A DNA stretch of 9,668 bases from an uncultured Flavobacteriales bacterium (GTDB lineage Bacteria > Bacteroidota > Bacteroidia > Flavobacteriales_D > Crocinitomicaceae). Within the stretch, counting starts at the first letter, position 1; each line of letters opens with the position of its first letter. Positions 1-5,517 of the stretch are shown here, in pieces. The notes beneath the pieces were generated by a model that saw only the letters and a program-made list of their open reading frames with translations, had not been told where the DNA came from and ran no database searches. The stretch is from contig CAIUKX010000037.1 in NCBI GenBank assembly GCA_903899795.1, positions 1 to 9,668 on the forward strand. The letters are read 5' to 3'. A program made the position numbers and the translations under genes.

Positions 1-279
1 ATGGTTACCAATCCGCCTTATGGTGAGAGAATGGGAGATAACATCGAAGAAATGTACGAGGGAATCGGAAATTGGATGAAGACCAAGATGCAGGGCTATA
101 TTTGCTGGATTATTTCTGCAAGTGCCGAAGGTTTGAAATCGGTTGGATTACGCCCGGAAAGAAAAATTAAATTGTTTAACGGAGATTTGGAATGTCGTTT
201 TCAGAAGTATACTATCTATGAGGGATCGAAAAAAGGGAAGTACATGCAAAATGAGGAAAACGAAGAAGTTTCAGAGTAA
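1..279 (+). CDS. THUMP-type class I SAM-dependent rRNA methyltransferase, C-terminal fragment
   Basis: This is the 3' end of a gene that begins before the window. The ATG at base 1 is almost certainly an internal Met, because the frame opens directly on the catalytic motif IV, NPPYGER at residues 4-10. In RlmL/YpsC-like N2-guanine rRNA methyltransferases this motif lines the pocket for the target base. Further on, the segment FNGDLECRFQKYTIYEG (about residues 59-75) matches the conserved tail of that family, which ends a beta strand of the Rossmann-like methyltransferase fold. The last 15 or so residues are charged and Glu-rich, probably a disordered tail. Family members methylate 23S rRNA guanine in the cytoplasm using S-adenosylmethionine. 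The THUMP and SAM-binding parts lie upstream and are not visible, so the exact target position cannot be assigned. The gene converges on citrate synthase and is followed by a hairpin terminator. Confidence 0.85.
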   Translation: MVTNPPYGERMGDNIEEMYEGIGNWMKTKMQGYICWIISASAEGLKSVGLRPERKIKLFNGDLECRFQKYTIYEGSKKGKYMQNEENEEVSE

Positions 280-340
280 AGTGTAGGGAATAATCGAGAT
301 TATCTAGTTTTCATAAAATCAATATTTTATAAAAGAATAA

Positions 341-374
341 AAAAAAACGATCCCAAATTTGAGATCGTTTTTTT
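341..374. terminator. Bidirectional rho-independent terminator between convergent genes
   Basis: A hairpin pairs AAAAAAACGATC (341-352) with GATCGTTTTTTT (363-374). The 10-base interior, CCAAATTTGA, can extend the pairing with one mismatch. The T-run follows the stem on the plus strand and the A-run precedes it, so it reads as a terminator on both strands. It lies 61 bases after the methyltransferase stop and 41 bases beyond the gltA stop, and can serve both. Confidence 0.85.
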
Positions 375-392
375 GTTTTTATAATGTGAGAT

Positions 393-404
393 AGGTCACG
401 ACCT
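393..404. repeat. Short inverted repeat beyond the gltA stop
   Basis: AGGTC-AC-GACCT is a perfect 5-bp inverted repeat with a 2-base spacer, 12 bases beyond the gltA stop codon and before the terminator. An outer ATAGG/CCTAT pair (391-395 and 407-411) could form an alternative stem. It has no T-run of its own. It could be a gltA mRNA 3' end structure or a remnant of a dispersed palindromic repeat; one window cannot decide. Confidence 0.35.
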
Positions 405-415
405 GTCCCTATAGT

Positions 416-1702
416 TTATCTTTTAGAAAGATCTACATAGTCACGTTCAACAGCTCCTGTGTATACCTGTCTTGGACGACCAATAGGTTCTTTTCCTTCT
501 GTCATTTCTTTCCATTGTGCAATCCATCCCGGTAAACGACCGATAGCAAACATCACAGTAAACATTTCAGTTGGAATATTCAATGCTTTGTAGATGATCC
601 CTGAATAGAAATCCACATTAGGATATAAGTTTCTTGATTTGAAATACTCATCTTCCAATGCAACTTGCTCCAGTTTCTTAGCAATTGCCAATAATGGGTC
701 ATTTACATTTAATTGAGTAAGAATATCATCACATGCTTTTTTGATAATTTTTGCGCGTGGGTCAAAGTTTTTGTAAACTCTGTGTCCGAATCCCATTAAT
801 CGGAACGGATCATTTTTATCTTTAGCTTTCAATACCCATTTATCTACATCTCCTCCATCGTTTTGGATTTGCTCGAGCATTTCTATTACTTCTTGATTAG
901 CTCCACCGTGTAATGGTCCCCATAAAGCAGAAATACCTGCTGACACAGTTGAATATAGATTTGATTGAGAAGATCCAACGACTCTTACTGTTGCAGTTGA
1001 ACAATTTTGTTCGTGATCAGCGTGAAGTATTAATAATTTGTTCAACGCTGAAGAGACTACTGGGTCAACATGGTATTCTTCAGTTGGCATTGCAAACATC
1101 ATGTGCAAGAAGTTCGAGCAATAATCCAATGAATTTTTTGGATACATGAAAGGATGACGCATTGCATTTTTGTGAGACCATGCAGCCAATGTCGGTAATT
1201 TACCCAACAAACGATGAATAGTCAAATTTTTTGCTTCAGCACTTCTGTTCGGATCCAAAGATTCTGGATAAAATGTAGAAAGAGAGCAAATCATCGAAGC
1301 TAAAACTCCCATCGGATGAGCTTTTGCAGGATAAGCTTCGAAGAACTGTTTCATGTCTTCATGGATCAATGTGTGTTTTGTGATACTGTTCACAAAATTA
1401 TCCAATTCCAATTTAGTCGGCAGATCTCCATAAATGAGTAGGTAAGCTACTTCAAGGAAGCTTGCTTTTTCTGCAAGTTGTTCGATTGGATAACCTCGAT
1501 ATCTCAAAATACCAATTTCACCATCTAAAAACGTAATGGAGCTTTTACAACTTCCAGTGTTTTTAAATCCTTGGTCCATCGTAATGTAACCAGTTTTGTC
1601 TCTTAGGGAACTGATGTCAATAGCCTTTTCGTTTTCGCTTCCTTCAATTACAGGAAATTCGTAGGTTTGGCCGTTTAGTTCTAGTTTAGCAATTTCGCTC
1701 AT
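416..1702 (-). CDS. gltA: Citrate synthase, type II (gltA)
   Basis: This enzyme condenses oxaloacetate with acetyl-CoA to citrate, the entry step of the TCA cycle, in the cytoplasm. The protein is 428 residues, essentially the length of the E. coli enzyme (427), and aligns along its whole length. The catalytic triad is visible: His265 in GPLHGGAN, His307 in GFGHRVYKNFDPRA and Asp364 in PNVDFYSG, equivalent to E. coli His264, His305 and Asp362. The HADHEQN oxaloacetate-site segment is at 227-233, and the substrate-binding arginines are Arg316, Arg389 and probably Arg409. The N-terminal beta-rich extension (about 1-50) is that of the hexameric, type II gram-negative form. Much of the E. coli NADH allosteric site is kept (His110, Thr111, Tyr145, Arg164, Lys168), but the position of E. 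coli Cys206 is Thr207. The ATG start gives this conserved N-terminus; no Shine-Dalgarno is seen. A promoter-like word lies 29-36 bases upstream. Confidence 0.98.
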   Translation of the reverse strand: MSEIAKLELNGQTYEFPVIEGSENEKAIDISSLRDKTGYITMDQGFKNTGSCKSSITFLDGEIGILRYRGYPIEQLAEKASFLEVAYLLIYGDLPTKLELDNFVNSITKHTLIHEDMKQFFEAYPAKAHPMGVLASMICSLSTFYPESLDPNRSAEAKNLTIHRLLGKLPTLAAWSHKNAMRHPFMYPKNSLDYCSNFLHMMFAMPTEEYHVDPVVSSALNKLLILHADHEQNCSTATVRVVGSSQSNLYSTVSAGISALWGPLHGGANQEVIEMLEQIQNDGGDVDKWVLKAKDKNDPFRLMGFGHRVYKNFDPRAKIIKKACDDILTQLNVNDPLLAIAKKLEQVALEDEYFKSRNLYPNVDFYSGIIYKALNIPTEMFTVMFAIGRLPGWIAQWKEMTEGKEPIGRPRQVYTGAVERDYVDLSKR

Positions 1703-1730
1703 GCTGTTTTATTTATCGTATTTGATCTAT

Positions 1731-1738
1731 CAAAAATA
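1731..1738 (-). promoter_or_regulatory. Candidate Bacteroidota -7 element for gltA
   Basis: On the minus strand this reads TATTTTTG, an exact match to the Bacteroidota -7 consensus TAnnTTTG. Transcription would start near 1725, giving a leader of about 22 bases. No good TTTG -33 element is present; a TTTA lies 18 bases upstream. Such words arise by chance in AT-rich DNA, so this is a candidate only. If real, gltA does not depend on read-through from the upstream peptidase gene. Confidence 0.35.
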
Positions 1739-1853
1739 TTACGTCGTCTAAATTAATAAAGAATTCCTTTCTACAAAACGTATGCTGAATTATTTTTAAT
1801 TTTTTTACAAATACATAAATTCAATTTAATTTTAAAACAAAATTAACGGATGA

Positions 1854-4055
1854 TTAAAGATTTTTTAACGTGTAGTCGAACATCATGGTATAGAGGTGGT
1901 TTCGTGTATTTCCACCTGTAATACTATGATTTTTGTTAGGATAAATAAATAAATCAAACTGTTTGTTCTGTTTTACCAGTGCGTTAATCATTTCCATTGT
2001 GTTCTGGTAATGAACATTGTCATCTGCCGAACCGTGAATCAACAGGTATTTTCCTTTTAATAGGTTTACAAAATTGATCGGCGAGTTATCGTCATATCCT
2101 TTTTGATTTTCTACTGGAGTTTGCATGAATCGTTCAGTGTATATGTTGTCATAGTATTTCCAATTGGTCACAGGTGCAACTGCAATCCCCATTTTAAAGA
2201 CATCTGCACCTTTGGTGATAGCAAGAGAAGTCATAAATCCTCCGTAACTCCATCCTTGAATACCAATTCTAGCGGCATCTATATAAGGAAGTTTACCAAG
2301 TTCTTGTGCTGCAGCAATTAAATCTTCTGTTTCGAGTTTTCCCAATTGCAGGTAGGTAGATTTTTTGAAGTCAGCACCACGGTACATGGTTCCTCTTGGA
2401 TCAACCGATACAACAATGTATCCGTTTTGAGCCAGAAGTTGATGATACATATATTCGTTTCCACCGAAAGCGTCTAAAACAGTGTTTCTCCCCGGACCGC
2501 AATAAACATTGAAATAAACTGGGTATTTTTTGGATGGATCAAAATTCAATGGTTTAATCATCCAAGCATTGAGCTCTTTTTCAACACCTTTAATGGTGAA
2601 GAATTCTTTTTTGGAAAGTTGATATCCTCCCATTTTCTTGAGAAGTTTACTATTGTCTTCTAAAATTGTGATTTCTTTTCCTGTTGCATTGCAAAGTGAG
2701 AAAACATTGGGAGAATTAGCAGTTGAATACGTTTTGATGAAGTATTTCATTCCGGTTGAAAATTCCGCATTATTTGTTCCTGTTTCCAAGCTGATTGATG
2801 TTTTATTTTCACCGTTAAGTCCAATTTTATAAACTCCTTTGTATAAAGGACTTTTTTCAGCGGCAGTATAATAGATGATTTGGGAAGTTTCATCAATTCC
2901 TTTGAATTCGATCACATCCCAATTTCCTTTGGTTATTTGGGTAGAAACACCATCAAAAGTCAGTTTGTAAATGTGATTGTAGCCATCCATTTCGCTGGTT
3001 CGAAGAATTGTATTACCATCTTGAAGAATCAAAAGATTATCGTCTATTTCAACATAGGTTTTTGATTTCTCTTCGTAAAGTACTGTAGCAACAGGTTTTT
3101 TCACTGTGGCTTTTACCAGATAATACTTCAGGTGATTTTGGTGACGGTTCAATGTTTGAATAATTAAGGTATTGTCTTTATTTGACCATTTCAAACGAGG
3201 TATGTATTCATATTCTCCCAAATTAACAGCGACAGCTTTTCCTCCTTTAGCTGAAATAATACAAACTTTTACTTTTGAGTTATCTTCTCCTGCTTTTGGA
3301 TATTTATAGGTGTATAAATCCGGATACAAATTGTTGTAATATTCCAATGTAAATTCTTTTACCTTTTTTTCATTGAATTTCAGAAAGGCGATTTTTTTAC
3401 TATCTGGTGACCAGCCATAGGCTTTGGTGATTCCGAATTCTTCTTCGTAGACCCAATCAGTTGTACCATTAATCACCTTGTTGTTTTTTCCGTTGGTGGT
3501 TAGTTTGGTGATTTTATTCGATTTCAAATCCTTAACAAAAATGTCATTTTTAGAAATGAAGGATACTTTGGTTCCATCCGGAGAGTATTCAGCTAATGTC
3601 TGTAATGGATGTGTATCGTCGAGTGATTGTAAAACTTTTGTTTTTAGATCGTATAAGTAGTAAGTTGCAGTATAACTATGACGGTATTTAGAGACTCTTT
3701 GAGTCATCAATAAAAGTTTGCTTTCATCGTCATTGAATTCATAGTCATCAATGTCCAGTTTTTTATCACCTGCTTTCAGGTCGGAAAATTGTACTAAAAC
3801 TTCTCCATTTCCTTTGTAATCTTGAAAGGAATGTTTTGTGATGGAGGAGTTGTCTCCACTGCCACTGATTTTTGTGAAATGTTCGCCATCTTTCATGGAT
3901 TTGAATCCCTCAATGGATGAACTTCTGAATTCCCCGTCTTTCCATATTTTCTCTACAGAAAGTTTTTCTCCTTTCGAATTTATTTCAGACGATTGAGCAT
4001 AGCTTGTAAGAGAATAGGTTAAAAGAAAAAGAAGGGTGAAGAACAAAGATTTCAT
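1854..4055 (-). CDS. Exported dipeptidyl peptidase IV, S9B family serine peptidase
   Basis: The product removes N-terminal Xaa-Pro (also Xaa-Ala) dipeptides from peptides, probably in the periplasm. From the ATG at 4055 it is 733 residues, close to the Porphyromonas gingivalis enzyme. An in-frame TTG at 4061 would add only two residues. A signal peptide covers residues 1-20 (hydrophobic core, then SYA before the cut). A beta-propeller follows (about 40-490), then the alpha/beta hydrolase domain (about 495-733). The motif DWVYEEEFG places Glu204 and Glu205 where DPP-IV enzymes bind the substrate N-terminus; this separates it from prolyl oligopeptidase and acylaminoacyl peptidase. The triad is Ser603 in GWSYGG, Asp678 in HGSADDNVH and His710 in NKNHSI; Tyr518 in NVYCGPG is the oxyanion tyrosine. 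No lipobox or T9SS domain is seen. It lies upstream of gltA on the same strand with a 151-base gap and no clear terminator, so some read-through is possible, but the two functions are unrelated. Confidence 0.95.
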   Translation of the reverse strand: MKSLFFTLLFLLTYSLTSYAQSSEINSKGEKLSVEKIWKDGEFRSSSIEGFKSMKDGEHFTKISGSGDNSSITKHSFQDYKGNGEVLVQFSDLKAGDKKLDIDDYEFNDDESKLLLMTQRVSKYRHSYTATYYLYDLKTKVLQSLDDTHPLQTLAEYSPDGTKVSFISKNDIFVKDLKSNKITKLTTNGKNNKVINGTTDWVYEEEFGITKAYGWSPDSKKIAFLKFNEKKVKEFTLEYYNNLYPDLYTYKYPKAGEDNSKVKVCIISAKGGKAVAVNLGEYEYIPRLKWSNKDNTLIIQTLNRHQNHLKYYLVKATVKKPVATVLYEEKSKTYVEIDDNLLILQDGNTILRTSEMDGYNHIYKLTFDGVSTQITKGNWDVIEFKGIDETSQIIYYTAAEKSPLYKGVYKIGLNGENKTSISLETGTNNAEFSTGMKYFIKTYSTANSPNVFSLCNATGKEITILEDNSKLLKKMGGYQLSKKEFFTIKGVEKELNAWMIKPLNFDPSKKYPVYFNVYCGPGRNTVLDAFGGNEYMYHQLLAQNGYIVVSVDPRGTMYRGADFKKSTYLQLGKLETEDLIAAAQELGKLPYIDAARIGIQGWSYGGFMTSLAITKGADVFKMGIAVAPVTNWKYYDNIYTERFMQTPVENQKGYDDNSPINFVNLLKGKYLLIHGSADDNVHYQNTMEMINALVKQNKQFDLFIYPNKNHSITGGNTRNHLYTMMFDYTLKNL

Positions 4056-4102
4056 AATCAATTTTGATATAGTTTTACCACCTAAAAGTAGGTAATCAAT
4101 AA

Positions 4103-4110
4103 CAAATATA
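4103..4110 (-). promoter_or_regulatory. Candidate -7 element for the DPP-IV gene
   Basis: The minus strand reads TATATTTG, an exact TAnnTTTG match, 47 bases upstream of the ATG at 4055. The predicted transcription start is near 4096, with a leader of about 40 bases. The -33 region has no clear TTTG. Confidence 0.4.
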
Positions 4111-4177
4111 GTCCTGTTCGTGTAAAACCTTTATGAATTGTTAATAATTACATAATAATGGTTAATGAAAAATGCCA

Positions 4178-4185
4178 TATATTTG
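4178..4185 (+). promoter_or_regulatory. Candidate distal -7 element (P1) for the lamin-tail gene
   Basis: The plus strand reads TATATTTG followed by C, an exact TAnnTTTG match. Transcription would start near 4192, right at the beginning of the 4194-4247 inverted repeat, giving a leader of about 180 bases. No TTTG or TTG was found at the expected -33 spacing, which weakens the call. Confidence 0.3.
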
Positions 4186-4193
4186 CGGTGTAT

Positions 4194-4247
4194 TTTTCTA
4201 TGACATCCTTGATGCTACTTTTTAGGAGAGACTGAAACCATAGAAAA
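4194..4247 (+). repeat. 9-bp inverted repeat with 36-base loop
   Basis: TTTTCTATG (4194-4202) and CATAGAAAA (4239-4247) are perfect reverse complements. As RNA this would be a nine-pair, mostly A-U stem closing a 36-base loop; as DNA it could be two half-sites for a regulator. It is not followed by a T-run, so it is not a simple terminator. The loop did not match any riboswitch I recognise. Confidence 0.4.
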
Positions 4248-4281
4248 TGTAACAAAATAAAACAGAAGAATTGATATAGTT

Positions 4282-4289
4282 TATCTTTG
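4282..4289 (+). promoter_or_regulatory. Candidate proximal -7 element (P2) for the lamin-tail gene
   Basis: The plus strand reads TATCTTTG, an exact TAnnTTTG match, with a predicted start near 4296 and a leader of about 78 bases. The -33 position is A-rich and lacks TTTG. The 14-bp palindrome at 4306-4319 would begin about ten bases after the start, a position where a bound protein could block elongation or initiation. Confidence 0.35.
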
Positions 4290-4305
4290 TTTCGATAGTT
4301 CAATT

Positions 4306-4319
4306 TGTGTGATCACACA
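4306..4319. promoter_or_regulatory. Perfect 14-bp palindrome, possible operator
   Basis: TGTGTGATCACACA is its own reverse complement over all 14 bases. It contains TGTGA and TCACA, the arms of the Crp-type site, but with no spacer between them instead of the usual six bases, so it is not a standard Crp/Fnr site. It lies 54 bases before the lamin-tail start codon and just downstream of candidate P2. A dimeric repressor operator is plausible; the regulator is unknown. Confidence 0.45.
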
Positions 4320-4373
4320 GGTTTTCTTTTATAAATTCCCCAAGTAATTATTTCTTTTTTAATGTAAACTACT

Positions 4374-5423
4374 ATGAAAAAAACAATACTTTTTTTAGGC
4401 GCTGTAGTGTGTGGAATCAATTTTTCAAACGCTCAAAATTGTCAGGAACTTTTTATTTCTGAATACGTCGAAGGTTGGTCAAACAACAAAGCCCTTGAAA
4501 TATACAACCCAACTGCTAATCCTATTAACTTGAGTGGTTACATTGTTTCACGTGCATCAAATGGTTCAGCACTTTCTGCTGTAACTGAAAAATATGCGGT
4601 ACAATTATCAGGTACAATTGCACCTTATAGTACGTATGTTGGTGTAGTTGATTTGCAAGATCCGAATGGAACGGGACAAACAGCACCGGTTTGGGATTCA
4701 TTAATTGCGAGAGCAGATGGATTTTATTCACCGGATTACAACACAAATAGTACTTTTTACTGGAATGGAAACGATTGTGTATTGTTATTGAAAGGAACGT
4801 TGACAGGAAATTCTGCTGCAACATTGGTTTCGAATTCTACAATATCTATTGTTGATATTTTTGGTAAAATTGGTGAAGATCCGAACAGTTCTGTTGGAAA
4901 TGGTTGGACATCAGTTTCTCCTTATGTAGGAGTTGGGGCTTTGGTTACTGTAGATCATTCATTGATTCGTAAACATAATGTATTAAAAGGAGTTACTGAT
5001 GATGCAATTGCTCATTTTAATCCACTTGGAGAATACGATTCAATTCCTCCTGTAACATACTTGATTGATCCAGTTTCAGGGGATACTATAAGAAACAATG
5101 ACTTGTCGCCTAAAGTATTTGGAAATTGGTTTACATTAGGGACGCATACATGTGATTGTGCTCCAGTTCAAGGTGTGAAAGAAATAGCAGCTAATCCTTC
5201 TGTTTCGGTTTATCCGAATCCTTCAACAGGAGAATTCTACTTAAACGGTGTTTCTGAATTTCAAACAATTGAAGTTTTGAACTCATTAGGTCAGCAAGTA
5301 GAAAAAATGGTAGGTAACTCGAAATCGATCCTTTCATTCTCAATTGAAAATAAAGGTGTGTATTTGGTTAGATTGACTTCGGACTCTGGAGCTCAAACAA
5401 CAAAAAGGGTAATCATAAAATAA
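4374..5423 (+). CDS. T9SS-secreted lamin-tail-domain protein
   Basis: This 349-residue exported protein is probably released to, or attached at, the cell surface. A signal peptide spans residues 1-20 (MKK, hydrophobic core, SNA before Gln21). A lamin-tail domain (LTD, immunoglobulin-like beta sandwich) follows at about 24-165, shown by LFISEYVEGWSNNKALEIYNPT and INLSGYIV, then the Gly-X-(I)APYSTYV strand. Residues about 165-263 are a beta-rich continuation ending in a CDC pair (Cys260, Cys262). Residues about 277-349 are a type A T9SS sorting domain: SVYPNPSTGEF, VLNSLGQQV, KGVYLVRL and a basic KRVIIK end, removed after passage through the outer membrane. No catalytic motif is visible. LTDs of Bacteroidota are often fused to secreted nucleases or phosphatases; here the domain stands alone, with a nuclease-like gene about 2.8 kb downstream. 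It probably has its own promoter and is closed by a terminator, so it is likely monocistronic. Confidence 0.88.
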   Translation: MKKTILFLGAVVCGINFSNAQNCQELFISEYVEGWSNNKALEIYNPTANPINLSGYIVSRASNGSALSAVTEKYAVQLSGTIAPYSTYVGVVDLQDPNGTGQTAPVWDSLIARADGFYSPDYNTNSTFYWNGNDCVLLLKGTLTGNSAATLVSNSTISIVDIFGKIGEDPNSSVGNGWTSVSPYVGVGALVTVDHSLIRKHNVLKGVTDDAIAHFNPLGEYDSIPPVTYLIDPVSGDTIRNNDLSPKVFGNWFTLGTHTCDCAPVQGVKEIAANPSVSVYPNPSTGEFYLNGVSEFQTIEVLNSLGQQVEKMVGNSKSILSFSIENKGVYLVRLTSDSGAQTTKRVIIK

Positions 5424-5435
5424 CTATGAAATGAG

Positions 5436-5465
5436 GAGGTCGATTAATTTCGACCTCTTTTTTTT
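5436..5465 (+). terminator. Rho-independent terminator of the lamin-tail gene
   Basis: A perfect 8-bp stem, GAGGTCGA (5436-5443) with TCGACCTC (5450-5457), closes a six-base loop and is followed at once by eight Ts (5458-5465). It begins 12 bases after the stop codon and should separate this gene from the TonB receptor gene. Confidence 0.92.
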
Positions 5466-5495
5466 GCTTTCATTTTTATCAATTTAATAGATTGG
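5463..5495 (+). promoter_or_regulatory. Candidate promoter of the TonB receptor gene, overlapping the terminator T-run
   Basis: TTTG (5463-5466) and TAGATTGG (5488-5495) are separated by 21 bases, close to the Bacteroidota -33/-7 arrangement; the -7 word differs from TAnnTTTG at one position. Transcription would start near 5502, giving a leader of about 16 bases before the ATG at 5518. The terminator just upstream makes a promoter in this short gap likely, but the exact elements are uncertain. Confidence 0.3.
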
Positions 5496-5517
5496 GTAAT
5501 CAAATTTAGTAGGATAG

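Larger units (their letters stand above)
4056..4373. promoter_or_regulatory. Divergent intergenic region between DPP-IV and lamin-tail genes
   Basis: This AT-rich stretch of about 320 bases separates two divergent genes for exported proteins. I found no convincing ORF or RNA gene in it. It holds one TAnnTTTG word facing the peptidase gene, two facing the lamin-tail gene, a 9-bp inverted repeat with a 36-base loop, and a perfect 14-bp palindrome. By rough expectation from base composition, fewer than one TAnnTTTG word should occur on the two strands together, so three suggests real promoters, although -33 elements are poor. Confidence 0.6.

Noticed and set aside
913..1149. 78-codon plus-strand ORF inside gltA
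   Set aside because: It lies antisense to a full-length, strongly conserved citrate synthase and resembles no known protein; it is a frame shadow.
1741..1853. Terminator or small RNA between the peptidase and gltA
   Set aside because: The stretch is AT-rich, but the best pairing (AATTC with GAATT) is too weak, and there is no stem followed by a T-run on the minus strand.
2103..3660. Several 60-72-codon plus-strand ORFs inside the peptidase gene
   Set aside because: All are antisense to an intact DPP-IV reading frame and lack family motifs or start signals.
4194..4373. Known riboswitch in the lamin-tail leader
   Set aside because: I recognised no conserved core of any riboswitch class; only a simple inverted repeat is visible.
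4525..4824. 99-codon minus-strand ORF opposite the lamin-tail gene
   Set aside because: The opposite strand encodes a coherent signal peptide, domain and sorting signal; the antisense product is low-complexity and unrecognisable.
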